Position numbers and translations under genes: made by a program | The notes under the pieces: model-generated | The model's database searches: none | Told to the model about the DNA's origin: nothing | Seen by the model: only the letters and a program-made list of their open reading frames with translations | In this document: positions 35,980 through 44,984 of the stretch, piece after piece | Numbering within the stretch: position 1 is the stretch's first letter | Layout of the letters: every line of letters starts with the position of its first letter | Origin: Orbaceae bacterium lpD02 | GTDB taxonomy: Bacteria; Pseudomonadota; Gammaproteobacteria; Enterobacterales; Orbaceae | DNA: 64,000 bases | Assembly (NCBI GenBank): GCA_036251875.1 | Contig: CP133960.1 | Coordinates: forward strand, 2,710,258 to 2,774,257 | Reading direction: 5' to 3'

Positions 35980-36951
35980 ATGGTAGATAAAAATACGATT
36001 CCCTATGCCACATTTACTGAAAAAGATATTGTCTATCGCGATAAAGAAGAGTTACTAAAAAAAACGGGTATCAGTATTTCCGATCCAATTTTGCCACCGA
36101 AAAAATTGGTGCGCTTAACCGGCACGCTATCCGAATTTAAAAGTATTTTATGTAGAGCACCTCTCGGTGATGGGGCCTATATGACAGAAGAGCAAAAACA
36201 GCAGCATAAAGCCAAACTTCGCACTGGCGCTGCGGCAGCCATGCTTAATGGCAATAGTACTGTGGCATTGGCCGCATTAGGGCGCGCCGATGGGCAAGAT
36301 CGTAGCAACTATCTTGCAGCACAGTATATTAATGCAAAACTAGATAATAGCATTCAGTTAAAAGGCTGGTTAGGTTTTTTTAAATTTAATGATGGTGATC
36401 AGGTTGAGGTCGTGGCGGAGCAGCATACTGACCATTATGAAGTGTATGCCATGCTTAAACCTAGTGAGCAGATTATTTGCATTATTCCGCCTTGTAGCGG
36501 GGGGCGGAAAAAGGCATTGAAAGATTTCTTAATAATATTTTTTAGTTTTTATATTTTATTTACAGCAGGGATGCTTGCGCTATTTGGTAGTTTTACCTTA
36601 GACGATATTGTTCCCGCTTATGCTGGAATAGGCGTTTTATTTGGTCTTGCTGGTATATTTACTTATGGTAAATTCAGAACCTCTTTTGTTGAACTCGCTG
36701 AGCAAATTTTTACCACTTTAGGTTGGAAAAATGTTCAGTATATTAATTTAAGGGCAATGACTAATCAACATATTGAGGAGTTAATTACACAAGGCAAATA
36801 TTCTCTTGATTGGACAGAGTTTAAAGATACTTGGGTAAGACCAGCCAGAAATTCGTCTAAAAGTGCCATGGGGCTCTATTACTATCAGCCAGAAGTGGTA
36901 TTTAAAAAAGCTAATAATAATTCTAAGCCTAAGCCTAAGCTGCCTAGGTAA
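35980..36951 (+). CDS. Tandem paralog 2: putative effector immunity membrane protein
   Basis: A 323-residue copy of the array protein. The head nearly matches copy 1, including the DGQDRSNYL block and APLGDGAYM. The hydrophobic hairpin (about 181-232) is the B type (LFTAGMLALFGSFTLDDIVPAYAGIGVLFG), shared with copies 3 and 4. The variable C-terminal stretch reads DTWVRPARNSSKSAMG. The tail is SKPKPKLPR. The likely ribosome site is the AGG inside the preceding gene's last codons, so translation is coupled to copy 1. Confidence 0.7.
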   Translation: MVDKNTIPYATFTEKDIVYRDKEELLKKTGISISDPILPPKKLVRLTGTLSEFKSILCRAPLGDGAYMTEEQKQQHKAKLRTGAAAAMLNGNSTVALAALGRADGQDRSNYLAAQYINAKLDNSIQLKGWLGFFKFNDGDQVEVVAEQHTDHYEVYAMLKPSEQIICIIPPCSGGRKKALKDFLIIFFSFYILFTAGMLALFGSFTLDDIVPAYAGIGVLFGLAGIFTYGKFRTSFVELAEQIFTTLGWKNVQYINLRAMTNQHIEELITQGKYSLDWTEFKDTWVRPARNSSKSAMGLYYYQPEVVFKKANNNSKPKPKLPR

Positions 36952-36960
36952 TGCATTATT

Positions 36961-37926
36961 ATGCTAGATAAAAATACGATGCCCTATGCCACATTTAGCG
37001 ATAAAGATACTATCTATCGCGATAAGGAGGAGTTACTAAAAAAAACCGGTATTAGCATCCCTGATCCAATTTTACCACCAAAAAAGCTTGTCCGTTTAAC
37101 GGGTACTTTATCTGAACTTAAGTCTATTTTTTGTCGGGCACCCTTAATGGATGGCGCTTATATGAGTGACGAGCAAAAACAGCGGCAAAAAGCTAAGTTA
37201 AGGACCGGAGCCGCGGCAGCGATGCTTAACGGTAACAGCACTGCGGCATTAGCCGCATTAGGGCGTGCCGATGGGCAAGATCGCAGTAATTATATGGCAG
37301 CGCAATATATTACGGCAAAATTAGATAACACTATTCAGTTAAAAGGCTGGCTGGGTTTTTTTAAATTTAATGATGGCGATCAGGTTGAAGTAGTCGCTGA
37401 GCAGCATGCTGACCATTATGAAGTCTATGCCATGTTAAAACCTGCCGAGCAAATTATCTGTATTATCCCCCCTTGCATGGAGGGACGAAAAAATGCACCT
37501 AAAGATTTTTTAAGATTATTTTTTCTATTTTATATTTTATTTACGGCAGGGATGCTTGCGCTATTTGGTAGTTTTACCTTAGACGATATTATTCCCGCTT
37601 ATGCTGGAATAGGCGTTTTATTTGGTCTTGCTGCTATCGTTGCATGTTACAAATTTAGGACTACTTATGTAACTTTAGCCGAGCAAATTTTTACTACCTT
37701 AGGTTGGCAAAATGTTGAGTATATTAATTTATGGGCGATGACTAAACAACATATTGATACATTGATTAAACAAGGCAAATATTCGCTTGAATGGGACCCA
37801 TTGAAAGACATGTGGATAAGACCAGCAAAAAATAAATCTAAAAGCGCTATGGGACTTTTTTATTATCAGCCAGAAGTGGTATTTAAAAAAGCTAATAATA
37901 ATTCTAAGCCTAAGCGGCCTAGGTAA
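36961..37926 (+). CDS. Tandem paralog 3: putative effector immunity membrane protein
   Basis: A 321-residue copy. It keeps the DGQDRSNY block of copies 1-2 but has APLMDGAYM, as in copy 4, and the B-type hairpin. After the hairpin it has ACYKFRTTYVTLAEQ rather than the TYGKFRTSFVELAEQ of copies 1-2. The C-terminal variable stretch is DMWIRPAKNKSKSAMG and the tail SKPKRPR. It is thus intermediate between left and right halves of the array. Confidence 0.7.
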   Translation: MLDKNTMPYATFSDKDTIYRDKEELLKKTGISIPDPILPPKKLVRLTGTLSELKSIFCRAPLMDGAYMSDEQKQRQKAKLRTGAAAAMLNGNSTAALAALGRADGQDRSNYMAAQYITAKLDNTIQLKGWLGFFKFNDGDQVEVVAEQHADHYEVYAMLKPAEQIICIIPPCMEGRKNAPKDFLRLFFLFYILFTAGMLALFGSFTLDDIIPAYAGIGVLFGLAAIVACYKFRTTYVTLAEQIFTTLGWQNVEYINLWAMTKQHIDTLIKQGKYSLEWDPLKDMWIRPAKNKSKSAMGLFYYQPEVVFKKANNNSKPKRPR

Positions 37927-37935
37927 TGCATTATT

Positions 37936-38901
37936 ATGCTAGATAAAAATACGATTCCCTATGCCACATTTAGCGATAAAGACATTGTCTATCGCGATAA
38001 AGAGGAGTTACTCAAAAAAACGGGTATCAGTATCCCCGATCCGATTTTACCACCGAAAAAGCTGGTGCGGTTAACTGGTACATTATCCGAGTTTAAAGCT
38101 ATTTTTTGCCGAGCCCCCTTAATGGATGGTGCTTATATGACGGAAGAGCAAAAACAGCAGCAAAAAGCTAAGTTAAGGACCGGAGCCGCGGCAGCGATGC
38201 TTAACGGCAACAGCACTGCGGCATTAGCGGCATTAGGTCGTGCTGATGGGAAAGATGATAGTAATTATCTTCCTGCGTTATACATTAGTGGTAAGCTGAA
38301 TGGTACCATATCGCTAAAAGGTTGGTTAGGATGCTTTCAGTTTAATGATGGTGATCAGGTTGAAGTTGTGGCGGAGCAGCATGCCGACCATTATGAAGTA
38401 TATGCCATGCTAAAACCTGCTGAGCAGATTATTTGCATTATTCCGCCTTGTAGCGGGGGACGGAAAAAGGCATTGAAAGATTTCTTAATAATATTTTTTA
38501 GTTTTTATGTTTTATTTACAGCAGGGATGCTTGCGCTATTTGGTAGTTTTACCTTAGATGATATTGTGCCCGCTTATGCTGGAATAGGCGTTTTATTTGG
38601 TCTTATAGGTATAGTTGCATATGGTAAATTTAAAGCTACATATGTAGAGTTAGCAGAGCAAATTTTTACCACTTTAGGTTGGCAACATGTTGAATATATT
38701 AACTTAAGGAAGATGACTAAACAGCATATTGATGAGCTAATTATGCAAGGAAAATATTCCTTAGAATGGAATTCAGGGATTGATATGTTTATCAGGCCGA
38801 ATAAATGTGACTCAAAGAGTGCTATAGGTGTCTATTATTATCGGCCAGAAGTGGTATTTAAAAAAGCTAATAATAATTCTAAGCCTAAGCGGCCTAGGTA
38901 A
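37936..38901 (+). CDS. Tandem paralog 4: putative effector immunity membrane protein
   Basis: A 321-residue copy combining the DGKDDSNYLPALYISGKLN block and WLGCFQF of copy 5 with the B-type hairpin of copies 2-3, including the CSGGRKKALKDFLIIFFSFY run of copy 2. The variable C-terminal stretch is DMFIRPNKCDSKSAIG and YYYRPEVVF shows one substitution in the otherwise constant segment. Tail SKPKRPR. Confidence 0.7.
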   Translation: MLDKNTIPYATFSDKDIVYRDKEELLKKTGISIPDPILPPKKLVRLTGTLSEFKAIFCRAPLMDGAYMTEEQKQQQKAKLRTGAAAAMLNGNSTAALAALGRADGKDDSNYLPALYISGKLNGTISLKGWLGCFQFNDGDQVEVVAEQHADHYEVYAMLKPAEQIICIIPPCSGGRKKALKDFLIIFFSFYVLFTAGMLALFGSFTLDDIVPAYAGIGVLFGLIGIVAYGKFKATYVELAEQIFTTLGWQHVEYINLRKMTKQHIDELIMQGKYSLEWNSGIDMFIRPNKCDSKSAIGVYYYRPEVVFKKANNNSKPKRPR

Positions 38902-38910
38902 TGCATTATT

Positions 38911-39882
38911 ATGCTAGATAAAAATACGATTCCCTATGCTACATTTAATAACAAAGATACTGCGTATACAAGTAAGGAGGATTTACTTAAAAAAACAGGT
39001 ATCAGCATTCCTGATCCAATTTTACCACCAAAAAAATTGGTGCGCTTAACTGGTACATTATCCGAGTTTAAAGCTATTTTTTGCCGAGCACCATTGATGG
39101 GAAATGCTTATATGACGGATGAACAAAAGCAGCAGCAAAAAGCTAAGTTAAGGACCGGAGCCGCGGCAGCCATGCTTAATGGCAACAGTACTGCCGCATT
39201 AGCGGCACTAGGGCGGGCTGATGGGAAAGATGATAGTAATTACCTTCCTGCGTTATACATTAGTGGTAAGCTGAATGGTACCATATCGCTAAAAGGTTGG
39301 TTAGGATGCTTTCAATTTAACGATGGTGATCAAGTTGAAGTGGTGGCGGAGCAGCATGCTGACCATTATGAAGTGTATGCGATGCTTAAACCTGCTGAGC
39401 AGATTATTTGCATTATTCCTCCTTGTAGTGGTGGACGTAATAAATTACTTAAAAATTTTATTACTTCATTTTTTATATTTTATGTTTTATTTTCACTTTT
39501 TATGATTTATGTTTTTTTTAGCTTTAATCTAGAAGATATATTGATTGTTTTTTTTACATTAGGGGGATTTTTAGGAATTTTAAGTATACTGACATACGGT
39601 AGTTTTAGAACCACTTATGTAGAGCTTGCCGAGCAGATTTTTGCCACCTTAGGTTGGAAAAATGTCCAGTATATTAATTTAAAAGCCATGACTAAAGATC
39701 ATATTGATGAGCTAATTGTGCAAGGTAAATATTCTCTGGATTGGGATAATGCTAAAGATATCGGACGTAGGCCCGCTAAAAGTGCATCAAGGCGTGCAAT
39801 AGGGCTTTTTTATTATCAGCCCGAAGTGGTATTTAAAAAAACTAGCAATCAAGCTAAGTTAAAGCAAAAAACGCGCAGATAA
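38911..39882 (+). CDS. Tandem paralog 5: putative effector immunity membrane protein
   Basis: A 323-residue terminal copy and the most divergent. It starts with NNKDTAYTSKEDLL instead of the DKD-YRDKEELL form, has APLMGNAYM, the DGKDDSNYL block of copy 4, and the A-type hairpin (FMIYVFFSFNLEDILIVFF) otherwise seen only in copy 1. The Lys-Pro tail is replaced by SNQAKLKQKTRR. Nothing like a sixth copy follows in the 272-base gap to aat. Confidence 0.7.
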   Translation: MLDKNTIPYATFNNKDTAYTSKEDLLKKTGISIPDPILPPKKLVRLTGTLSEFKAIFCRAPLMGNAYMTDEQKQQQKAKLRTGAAAAMLNGNSTAALAALGRADGKDDSNYLPALYISGKLNGTISLKGWLGCFQFNDGDQVEVVAEQHADHYEVYAMLKPAEQIICIIPPCSGGRNKLLKNFITSFFIFYVLFSLFMIYVFFSFNLEDILIVFFTLGGFLGILSILTYGSFRTTYVELAEQIFATLGWKNVQYINLKAMTKDHIDELIVQGKYSLDWDNAKDIGRRPAKSASRRAIGLFYYQPEVVFKKTSNQAKLKQKTRR

Positions 39883-40154
39883 TTTATCCGTAGTTTGCAG
39901 ATAATCAGCAATGCTCTAAATAGTAATAGCTGATAGCAAAGGCATTACTCGGTTCGATTGCTTTTTGGCTAGATGCACTGTTCAATAGGCGCGATTTTAT
40001 CAATTTTATTGTTATCTTTATTTTTTGCTAGCAATAAAGTGTATTGTGGTTGGCAGAAATTAAAGCCATGGTTACGGTTATTGATTTAGTTTTACGTCAA
40101 TTTTTATGTATAATAGCCGAAAACATTAATAACTAATTTAATTCGGGCTATAGT
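39883..40154 (+). other. Gap between the immunity array and aat
   Basis: No gene or array remnant is seen. A TATAAT hexamer at 40109-40114, about 40 bases before the aat GTG, is a probable -10 element; its -35 is poor. TTGCTAGCAA near 40026 is a short palindrome of unknown meaning. Confidence 0.5.
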
Positions 40155-40847
40155 GTGCCACTCCATGTTTTAAATGATTCATTAATATTCCCTGATCCCA
40201 ATGATGGATTAATTGAACCTAATGGGCTATTGGCTGTTGGGGGCGATCTCTCTTCATCACGCTTGCTTGCGGCTTATCAACAAGGAATATTCCCTTGGTT
40301 TAGCGAGGGTGAACCGATTTTATGGTGGTCGCCTGATCCAAGAGCGGTGATCGATCCTCAGCAGCTGCATAATAGCCGTTCATTTAAAAAATTTTTACAA
40401 CGTAGCGATTATCGCGTCAGTATTAATACTGATTTTAGCGCGGTGATAGCAGGTTGTGCCCGTTACCATAAGCAAACATGGATCACCGATGATATGCTAG
40501 CGGCATATCTCAAATTACATCAATTAGGTTTTGCCCATTCGATTGAAGTTTGGCAAAATAATCGTTTAATTGGTGGTTTATATGGCATTGCGCAAGGGGC
40601 CTTGTTTTGCGGCGAGTCAATGTTTAGCAGCCAAACCAATGCATCTAAAGTCGGTTTGTATGCCTTTTGTCAGCACTTTATTTTGCATGGCGGCGCGCTG
40701 ATCGATTGCCAAGTTCTTAACGATCATACCGCGTCGCTCGGTGCGTTTGAATTGCCGCGTGAGGTTTACTTAACCTATCTTAAACAGTTGCAAGTCAGTG
40801 CAGTCACTCAGCACTGTTATCAGCAACAATTTATTGAGTACCATTGA
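40155..40847 (+). CDS. aat: Leucyl/phenylalanyl-tRNA--protein transferase
   Basis: A 230-residue Aat, which adds Leu or Phe to N-terminal Arg/Lys of proteins for the N-degron pathway. Family segments are clear: [52 protein letters not shown] and [19 protein letters not shown]. The start is GTG at 40155 (MPLHVLND); no upstream ATG in frame gives a better match. The following yejA gene begins within or just after its stop. Confidence 0.95.
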   Translation: MPLHVLNDSLIFPDPNDGLIEPNGLLAVGGDLSSSRLLAAYQQGIFPWFSEGEPILWWSPDPRAVIDPQQLHNSRSFKKFLQRSDYRVSINTDFSAVIAGCARYHKQTWITDDMLAAYLKLHQLGFAHSIEVWQNNRLIGGLYGIAQGALFCGESMFSSQTNASKVGLYAFCQHFILHGGALIDCQVLNDHTASLGAFELPREVYLTYLKQLQVSAVTQHCYQQQFIEYH

Positions 40848-40861
40848 TGATGAGGAAAAAA

Positions 40862-42835
40862 ATGTTTAATCGTTTAACGACAATATTACAATCATTAGTG
40901 CTATTAGGTTTATTCAATGGTTTATATAGTTCGTTTGCGCTAGCTAACGACACGCAGCAAGTTGATGTCACCCCGTTGTCAGCGATCAGCATAGATGCTG
41001 TCGCTAACGATCCTAGCGTAGACGGTTTAAGCACTGAACATGAAGTTACTGCTTCTCAAACGCCAATCGCTTTGCACCCCGCTGAAAAAATTATTACCAG
41101 TACCGCATTTGCGTTAATCGGTAAGCCCAAATATCCACATGATTTTGCCCATTTTGATTATGTCAATCCTAATGCCCCTAAAGGGGGGACGCTAAAACTA
41201 GCCGAAATTGGTAGCTATGACAATTTTAATCGTTTTGCTAGCCGCGGCGCGGCAGAGCACTCATCAGCAGCCATCTATGAATCGCTATTTACCGGGTCAG
41301 ATGATGAATTAAGCAGTTATTATCCGTTACTCGCCACCTCTATTACTTATTCCGATCAGTACCAATGGGCGGAGGTCACCTTAAATCCAGCCGCCTATTT
41401 TAGTGATGGGGTACCATTAACCGCTGATGATGTTGAATTTACCTTCGACAAAATGATGACCGAAGGGGCATCACAATACCGCGTTTATTATAAAGGCGTT
41501 AAAGTAAAAGCGCTGGATAAATACCGTGTCAGATTTGAATTACCCGTAGCCAACCGCGAACAGTTGCTGTCGTTTGTCGGTAATTTTAGCGTGTTCCCTC
41601 GGCATTTTTGGCAAAATAAAAACCTAGCTGAGCCATTAGCAACGCCGCCCATCGGTAGTGCACCTTATATAATAGGTGAGTATAAACTCGGCCAGTATGC
41701 GGTTTATCAAAGAGATAACAATTATTGGGGCAACCATTTAGCCGTCAATCAGGGGCGTAACAATTTTGACGCGCAAAGAATTGATTATTTTTTAGATGAT
41801 AGTATCGCATTAGAAGCGTTTAAAGCGGGTGAATATGATTTCCGAGCTGAGGAGCAGCCCAAAAATTGGTTTACGCAATACCAAGGCAAGCCATTTGATA
41901 ATCATTTTATTATTAAAAAGCAAGATGATATGACTACGGCGGTCAATACCCGCTGGTTAGCCTTTAATATTGAGCGACCGATTTTTAATGATATTCGCGT
42001 TAGAAAAGCGCTAACCTTAGCATTTGATTTTGCTTGGCTTAACCATGCATTTTATTATGATAGCTATAAGCAACCGATGAGCTTTTTTGAAAATACCCCT
42101 TATGCCGCACAAGGCGAACCAAGCGAGCAGGAACTGAAGTGGTTACGACCATTTGCGGCGATTATTCCCAAAGCGGTGTTTGGCGAAGCTTATCATCTTC
42201 CAGCAAGTGACGGTAATGGCTTTAATCGGCCAAATTTATTAGCGGCAAAAGAATTATTAGCCCAGGCGGGCTGGGTGGTTGATGGTAATCAATTAATCAA
42301 TGAGCAAACCGGTGAGCCTTTTGAGTTTGAATTACTGGCCTATATGGGCTCGGATCTTAAATATGCCATCCCTTATCAGCAGAGTCTGGCTAAATTAGGC
42401 ATCAATATGACCATTACCACCGTCGATTATGCACAAGCTACCCGCCGGTTACGTCAGCGTGATTATGATATGGTGCCAAGGCTTTATGATGCTCACTTTT
42501 ACCCTTCATCGGCATTAATCATCGAGTGGGGCTCTGCCTATCTTGATTCGTCATGGAACTCGTCGGGTTTGCACAACTCTGCGATTGATTTTTTAATTGC
42601 GCAAATTCCTAATTATCTCGATGACCAAGCAAATTTACAGGCGCTGGGCAGGGCATTAGATCGCGTTTTAACGCAAGAATACCCGATGATCCCGATGTGG
42701 TACCCGCGTTATACTTACTATGCTTACTGGGATAAGTTTAGACAACCAGCCGTTAAGCCGCTTTATGCTATCGGATTAAATAATTGGTGGTATGATGCCG
42801 ACAGTGCCGCTAAACTGCCTAACCACCATGAGTAG
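40862..42835 (+). CDS. yejA: YejA-type peptide/microcin C ABC transporter binding protein
   Basis: A periplasmic SBP_bac_5 solute-binding protein, first of the yejABEF set importing oligopeptides (microcin C in enterics). N-terminal signal MFNRLTTILQSLVLLGLFNG... ends near ALA. The mature part starts with NPNAPKGGTLKLAEIGSYDNFN, and contains NTRWLAFNIERPIFNDIRVR. I choose ATG 40862, 6 bases after GAGG; ATGs at 40847 and 40850 and a TTG at 40844 are alternatives overlapping aat. About 50 residues between the signal and the conserved core (Asp/Ser/Thr-rich) seem extra compared with E. coli YejA. Confidence 0.92.
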   Translation: MFNRLTTILQSLVLLGLFNGLYSSFALANDTQQVDVTPLSAISIDAVANDPSVDGLSTEHEVTASQTPIALHPAEKIITSTAFALIGKPKYPHDFAHFDYVNPNAPKGGTLKLAEIGSYDNFNRFASRGAAEHSSAAIYESLFTGSDDELSSYYPLLATSITYSDQYQWAEVTLNPAAYFSDGVPLTADDVEFTFDKMMTEGASQYRVYYKGVKVKALDKYRVRFELPVANREQLLSFVGNFSVFPRHFWQNKNLAEPLATPPIGSAPYIIGEYKLGQYAVYQRDNNYWGNHLAVNQGRNNFDAQRIDYFLDDSIALEAFKAGEYDFRAEEQPKNWFTQYQGKPFDNHFIIKKQDDMTTAVNTRWLAFNIERPIFNDIRVRKALTLAFDFAWLNHAFYYDSYKQPMSFFENTPYAAQGEPSEQELKWLRPFAAIIPKAVFGEAYHLPASDGNGFNRPNLLAAKELLAQAGWVVDGNQLINEQTGEPFEFELLAYMGSDLKYAIPYQQSLAKLGINMTITTVDYAQATRRLRQRDYDMVPRLYDAHFYPSSALIIEWGSAYLDSSWNSSGLHNSAIDFLIAQIPNYLDDQANLQALGRALDRVLTQEYPMIPMWYPRYTYYAYWDKFRQPAVKPLYAIGLNNWWYDADSAAKLPNHHE

Positions 42836-42850
42836 CAAGGAGACGATATT

Positions 42851-43924
42851 ATGCTAAGTTATTTTATTCGCCGATTATTACTCATTATTCCAACGCTATT
42901 AATTATTTTAACTATCAATTTTTTTATTGTGCAGATAGCGCCAGGCGGTCCAGTTGATCAGGCAATTGCAACACTTGAAAATGCAAACCAAGCGGGACAA
43001 AGTTTGCTACCGGGTAGTGCAGTGCAATCCTCTTTGAATCATCATCAGTTGTATCGCGGTGCACGAGGGCTGGATCCACAAATCGTGGCCGAGATAGAGA
43101 AACAATATGGTTTTGATCAGCCAATATGGCAGCGCTATATCGGTACGATTAAAAATTTTATCGCGTTTGATTTTGGTAATAGTTTTTTTAAAAGTGAATC
43201 GGTGATTGGCTTAATTATTAAAAGTTTGCCGGTTTCGATTTCATTAGGGCTATGGAGCACACTGCTGGTTTATGCTATCTCGATCCCGCTAGGGATCCGT
43301 AAAGCGGTTAAAGATGGCTCTAAGTTCGACTTTTGGTCAAGCGTGGTGATTATTGTCGGTTACGCGATCCCAGCATTTTTATTGGCGGTTTTGTTAATTG
43401 TGTTATTTGCCGGTGGCAGTTATTTTACTCTTTTCCCTCTGCGTGGGTTGATATCGGCTAATTTTGAGCAACTCAGTATTTGGGGCAAAATATGCGACTA
43501 TTTTTGGCATATCTGTTTACCGACCATTGCCATTGTAGTGAGTGGTTTTGCTTCGCTGACGATGCTAACCAAAAACTCATTTTTAGACGAAATTCGCAAA
43601 CAGTATGTGGTAACCGCTAGAGCCAAGGGGCTCGACGAGCGGCAAATTTTATACCGACACATCTTTCGTAATGCCACGTTACTGATTGTATCTGGTTTTC
43701 CGGCGGCTTTTGTCGGGATTTTATTTACTGGCGCGCTGCTTATTGAGATTATTTTTTCACTCAATGGGCTCGGTTTACTCGGCTATGAAGCCATTATCCA
43801 ACGCGATTATCCGGTGATTTTTGGCTCACTGTATATTTTTACCTTAATTGGTTTAATCACAAAGTTAATGAGTGATTTAACCTATATGCTAATCGATCCG
43901 CGTATTGATTTTGAGGCGCGCTAA
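42851..43924 (+). CDS. yejB: YejB ABC transporter permease
   Basis: A 357-residue inner-membrane permease of the DppB type: starts [21 protein letters not shown] and ends with the EAA loop [26 protein letters not shown]. Six helices are predicted. AAGGAG precedes the ATG, 15 bases after yejA. It forms the channel with YejE. Confidence 0.95.
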   Translation: MLSYFIRRLLLIIPTLLIILTINFFIVQIAPGGPVDQAIATLENANQAGQSLLPGSAVQSSLNHHQLYRGARGLDPQIVAEIEKQYGFDQPIWQRYIGTIKNFIAFDFGNSFFKSESVIGLIIKSLPVSISLGLWSTLLVYAISIPLGIRKAVKDGSKFDFWSSVVIIVGYAIPAFLLAVLLIVLFAGGSYFTLFPLRGLISANFEQLSIWGKICDYFWHICLPTIAIVVSGFASLTMLTKNSFLDEIRKQYVVTARAKGLDERQILYRHIFRNATLLIVSGFPAAFVGILFTGALLIEIIFSLNGLGLLGYEAIIQRDYPVIFGSLYIFTLIGLITKLMSDLTYMLIDPRIDFEAR

Positions 43925-43925
43925 T

Positions 43926-44984
43926 ATGACGACAACAATAACAACTAATCAGCCATCTAAGCCACTATCCATCAATCAGCTACGTATCAAGCGTTTTAAA
44001 CAAAATAAGCGCGGCTATATCTCATTATGGATTTTTATTAGCTGCTTTATCTTTAGTTTATTTGCGAATGTTATTATTAATAACAAACCGATTATGCTGC
44101 AATATCACGGTGAGCTTTATTTCCCGATTATAAAAGAGTATCCAGAAACTGATTTTGGTGGTGATTTTAATACTACCACCAATTATTTAGATCCAGCCAT
44201 TGAACAAACAATCAGCCAAGACGGCTTTATTATTTGGCCGCCGTTTCGTTATAGCTATAACACGCTAATTTATAATACCGCGAGCACCTTTCCCACTCCG
44301 CCGTCATCCGATCATTGGCTTGGGACCACCGATGCCGGTTTTGATGTGTTTGCCAATATTGTCTATGGTTTTCGGATTTCGATGTTTTTTGCCATTTTAT
44401 TGACGCTAATCACCTCAATGATTGGTATCTTTATCGGTGCGCTACAAGGTTATTATGGTGGTAAAGTGGATTTGTTGGGGCAGCGGTTTATTGAGATCTG
44501 GAGTGGATTGCCAGTTTTATTTGTCATCATTTTATTATCGAGTATTATGCCGCTTAATTTTTGGTGGTTACTTGTTATTACCGTGATATTCGGGTGGATG
44601 GGCTTAGTAAGTGTGGTTCGCGCCGAATTCTTACGTACCCGTAATTTTGATTATATTCGCGCCGCTAGAGCATTAGGGGTGAGTGACCGTAAAATTATGT
44701 TTAAACACATCTTGCCTAATGCGATGGTGGCAACCTTGACCTTTTTACCATTTATCCTTTGTGGTTCGATTACGACATTAACATCGCTGGACTTTTTAGG
44801 CTTTGGTTTACCGCTCGATTCGCCGTCATTAGGGCGGCTGCTATTACAAGGTAAAAATAATCTCCAAGCTCCTTGGCTTGGTATTACCGCATTTATCGTT
44901 ATTGCCACACTGCTCTCGTTGTTGATATTTATTGGTGAGGCAGTTCGAGATGCATTCGATCCAAATAAAGGGGGTGTAAGATGA
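43926..44984 (+). CDS. yejE: YejE ABC transporter permease
   Basis: A 352-residue DppC-type permease with FKQNKRGYISLWIFI, WLGTTDAGFDVFANIVYGFR and the EAA loop RNFDYIRAARALGVSDRKIMFKHILPNA. The start at 43926 (MTTTITTNQ), one base after the yejB stop and behind GAGG, is preferred to an overlapping frame at 43905. Its TGA overlaps the yejF ATG. Confidence 0.95.
   Translation: MTTTITTNQPSKPLSINQLRIKRFKQNKRGYISLWIFISCFIFSLFANVIINNKPIMLQYHGELYFPIIKEYPETDFGGDFNTTTNYLDPAIEQTISQDGFIIWPPFRYSYNTLIYNTASTFPTPPSSDHWLGTTDAGFDVFANIVYGFRISMFFAILLTLITSMIGIFIGALQGYYGGKVDLLGQRFIEIWSGLPVLFVIILLSSIMPLNFWWLLVITVIFGWMGLVSVVRAEFLRTRNFDYIRAARALGVSDRKIMFKHILPNAMVATLTFLPFILCGSITTLTSLDFLGFGLPLDSPSLGRLLLQGKNNLQAPWLGITAFIVIATLLSLLIFIGEAVRDAFDPNKGGVR

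Larger units (their letters stand above)
35011..39882 (+). repeat. Five-copy tandem gene array
   Basis: Five in-phase paralogous genes start at 35011, 35980, 36961, 37936 and 38911, a period of 969-981 bases. Heads are nearly identical; a block near residues 105-135, the membrane hairpin and a stretch before the C-terminus vary. All four internal junctions carry the same 9-base spacer TGCATTATT between stop and ATG. Confidence 0.95.

Noticed and set aside
35011-39882. Regularly spaced long repeats could suggest a CRISPR or other DNA-level array
   Set aside because: Each unit is an intact protein gene with a ribosome start and stop, and conservation follows codons; it is a gene family array.
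39951-39960. GGTTCGATTG resembles a tRNA T-loop
   Set aside because: Flanking bases do not pair into a cloverleaf; it is probably chance.
40844-40861. TTG 40844 or ATG 40847/40850 as the yejA start
   Set aside because: ATG 40862 has GAGG at good spacing and still gives a complete signal peptide; the others stay possible.
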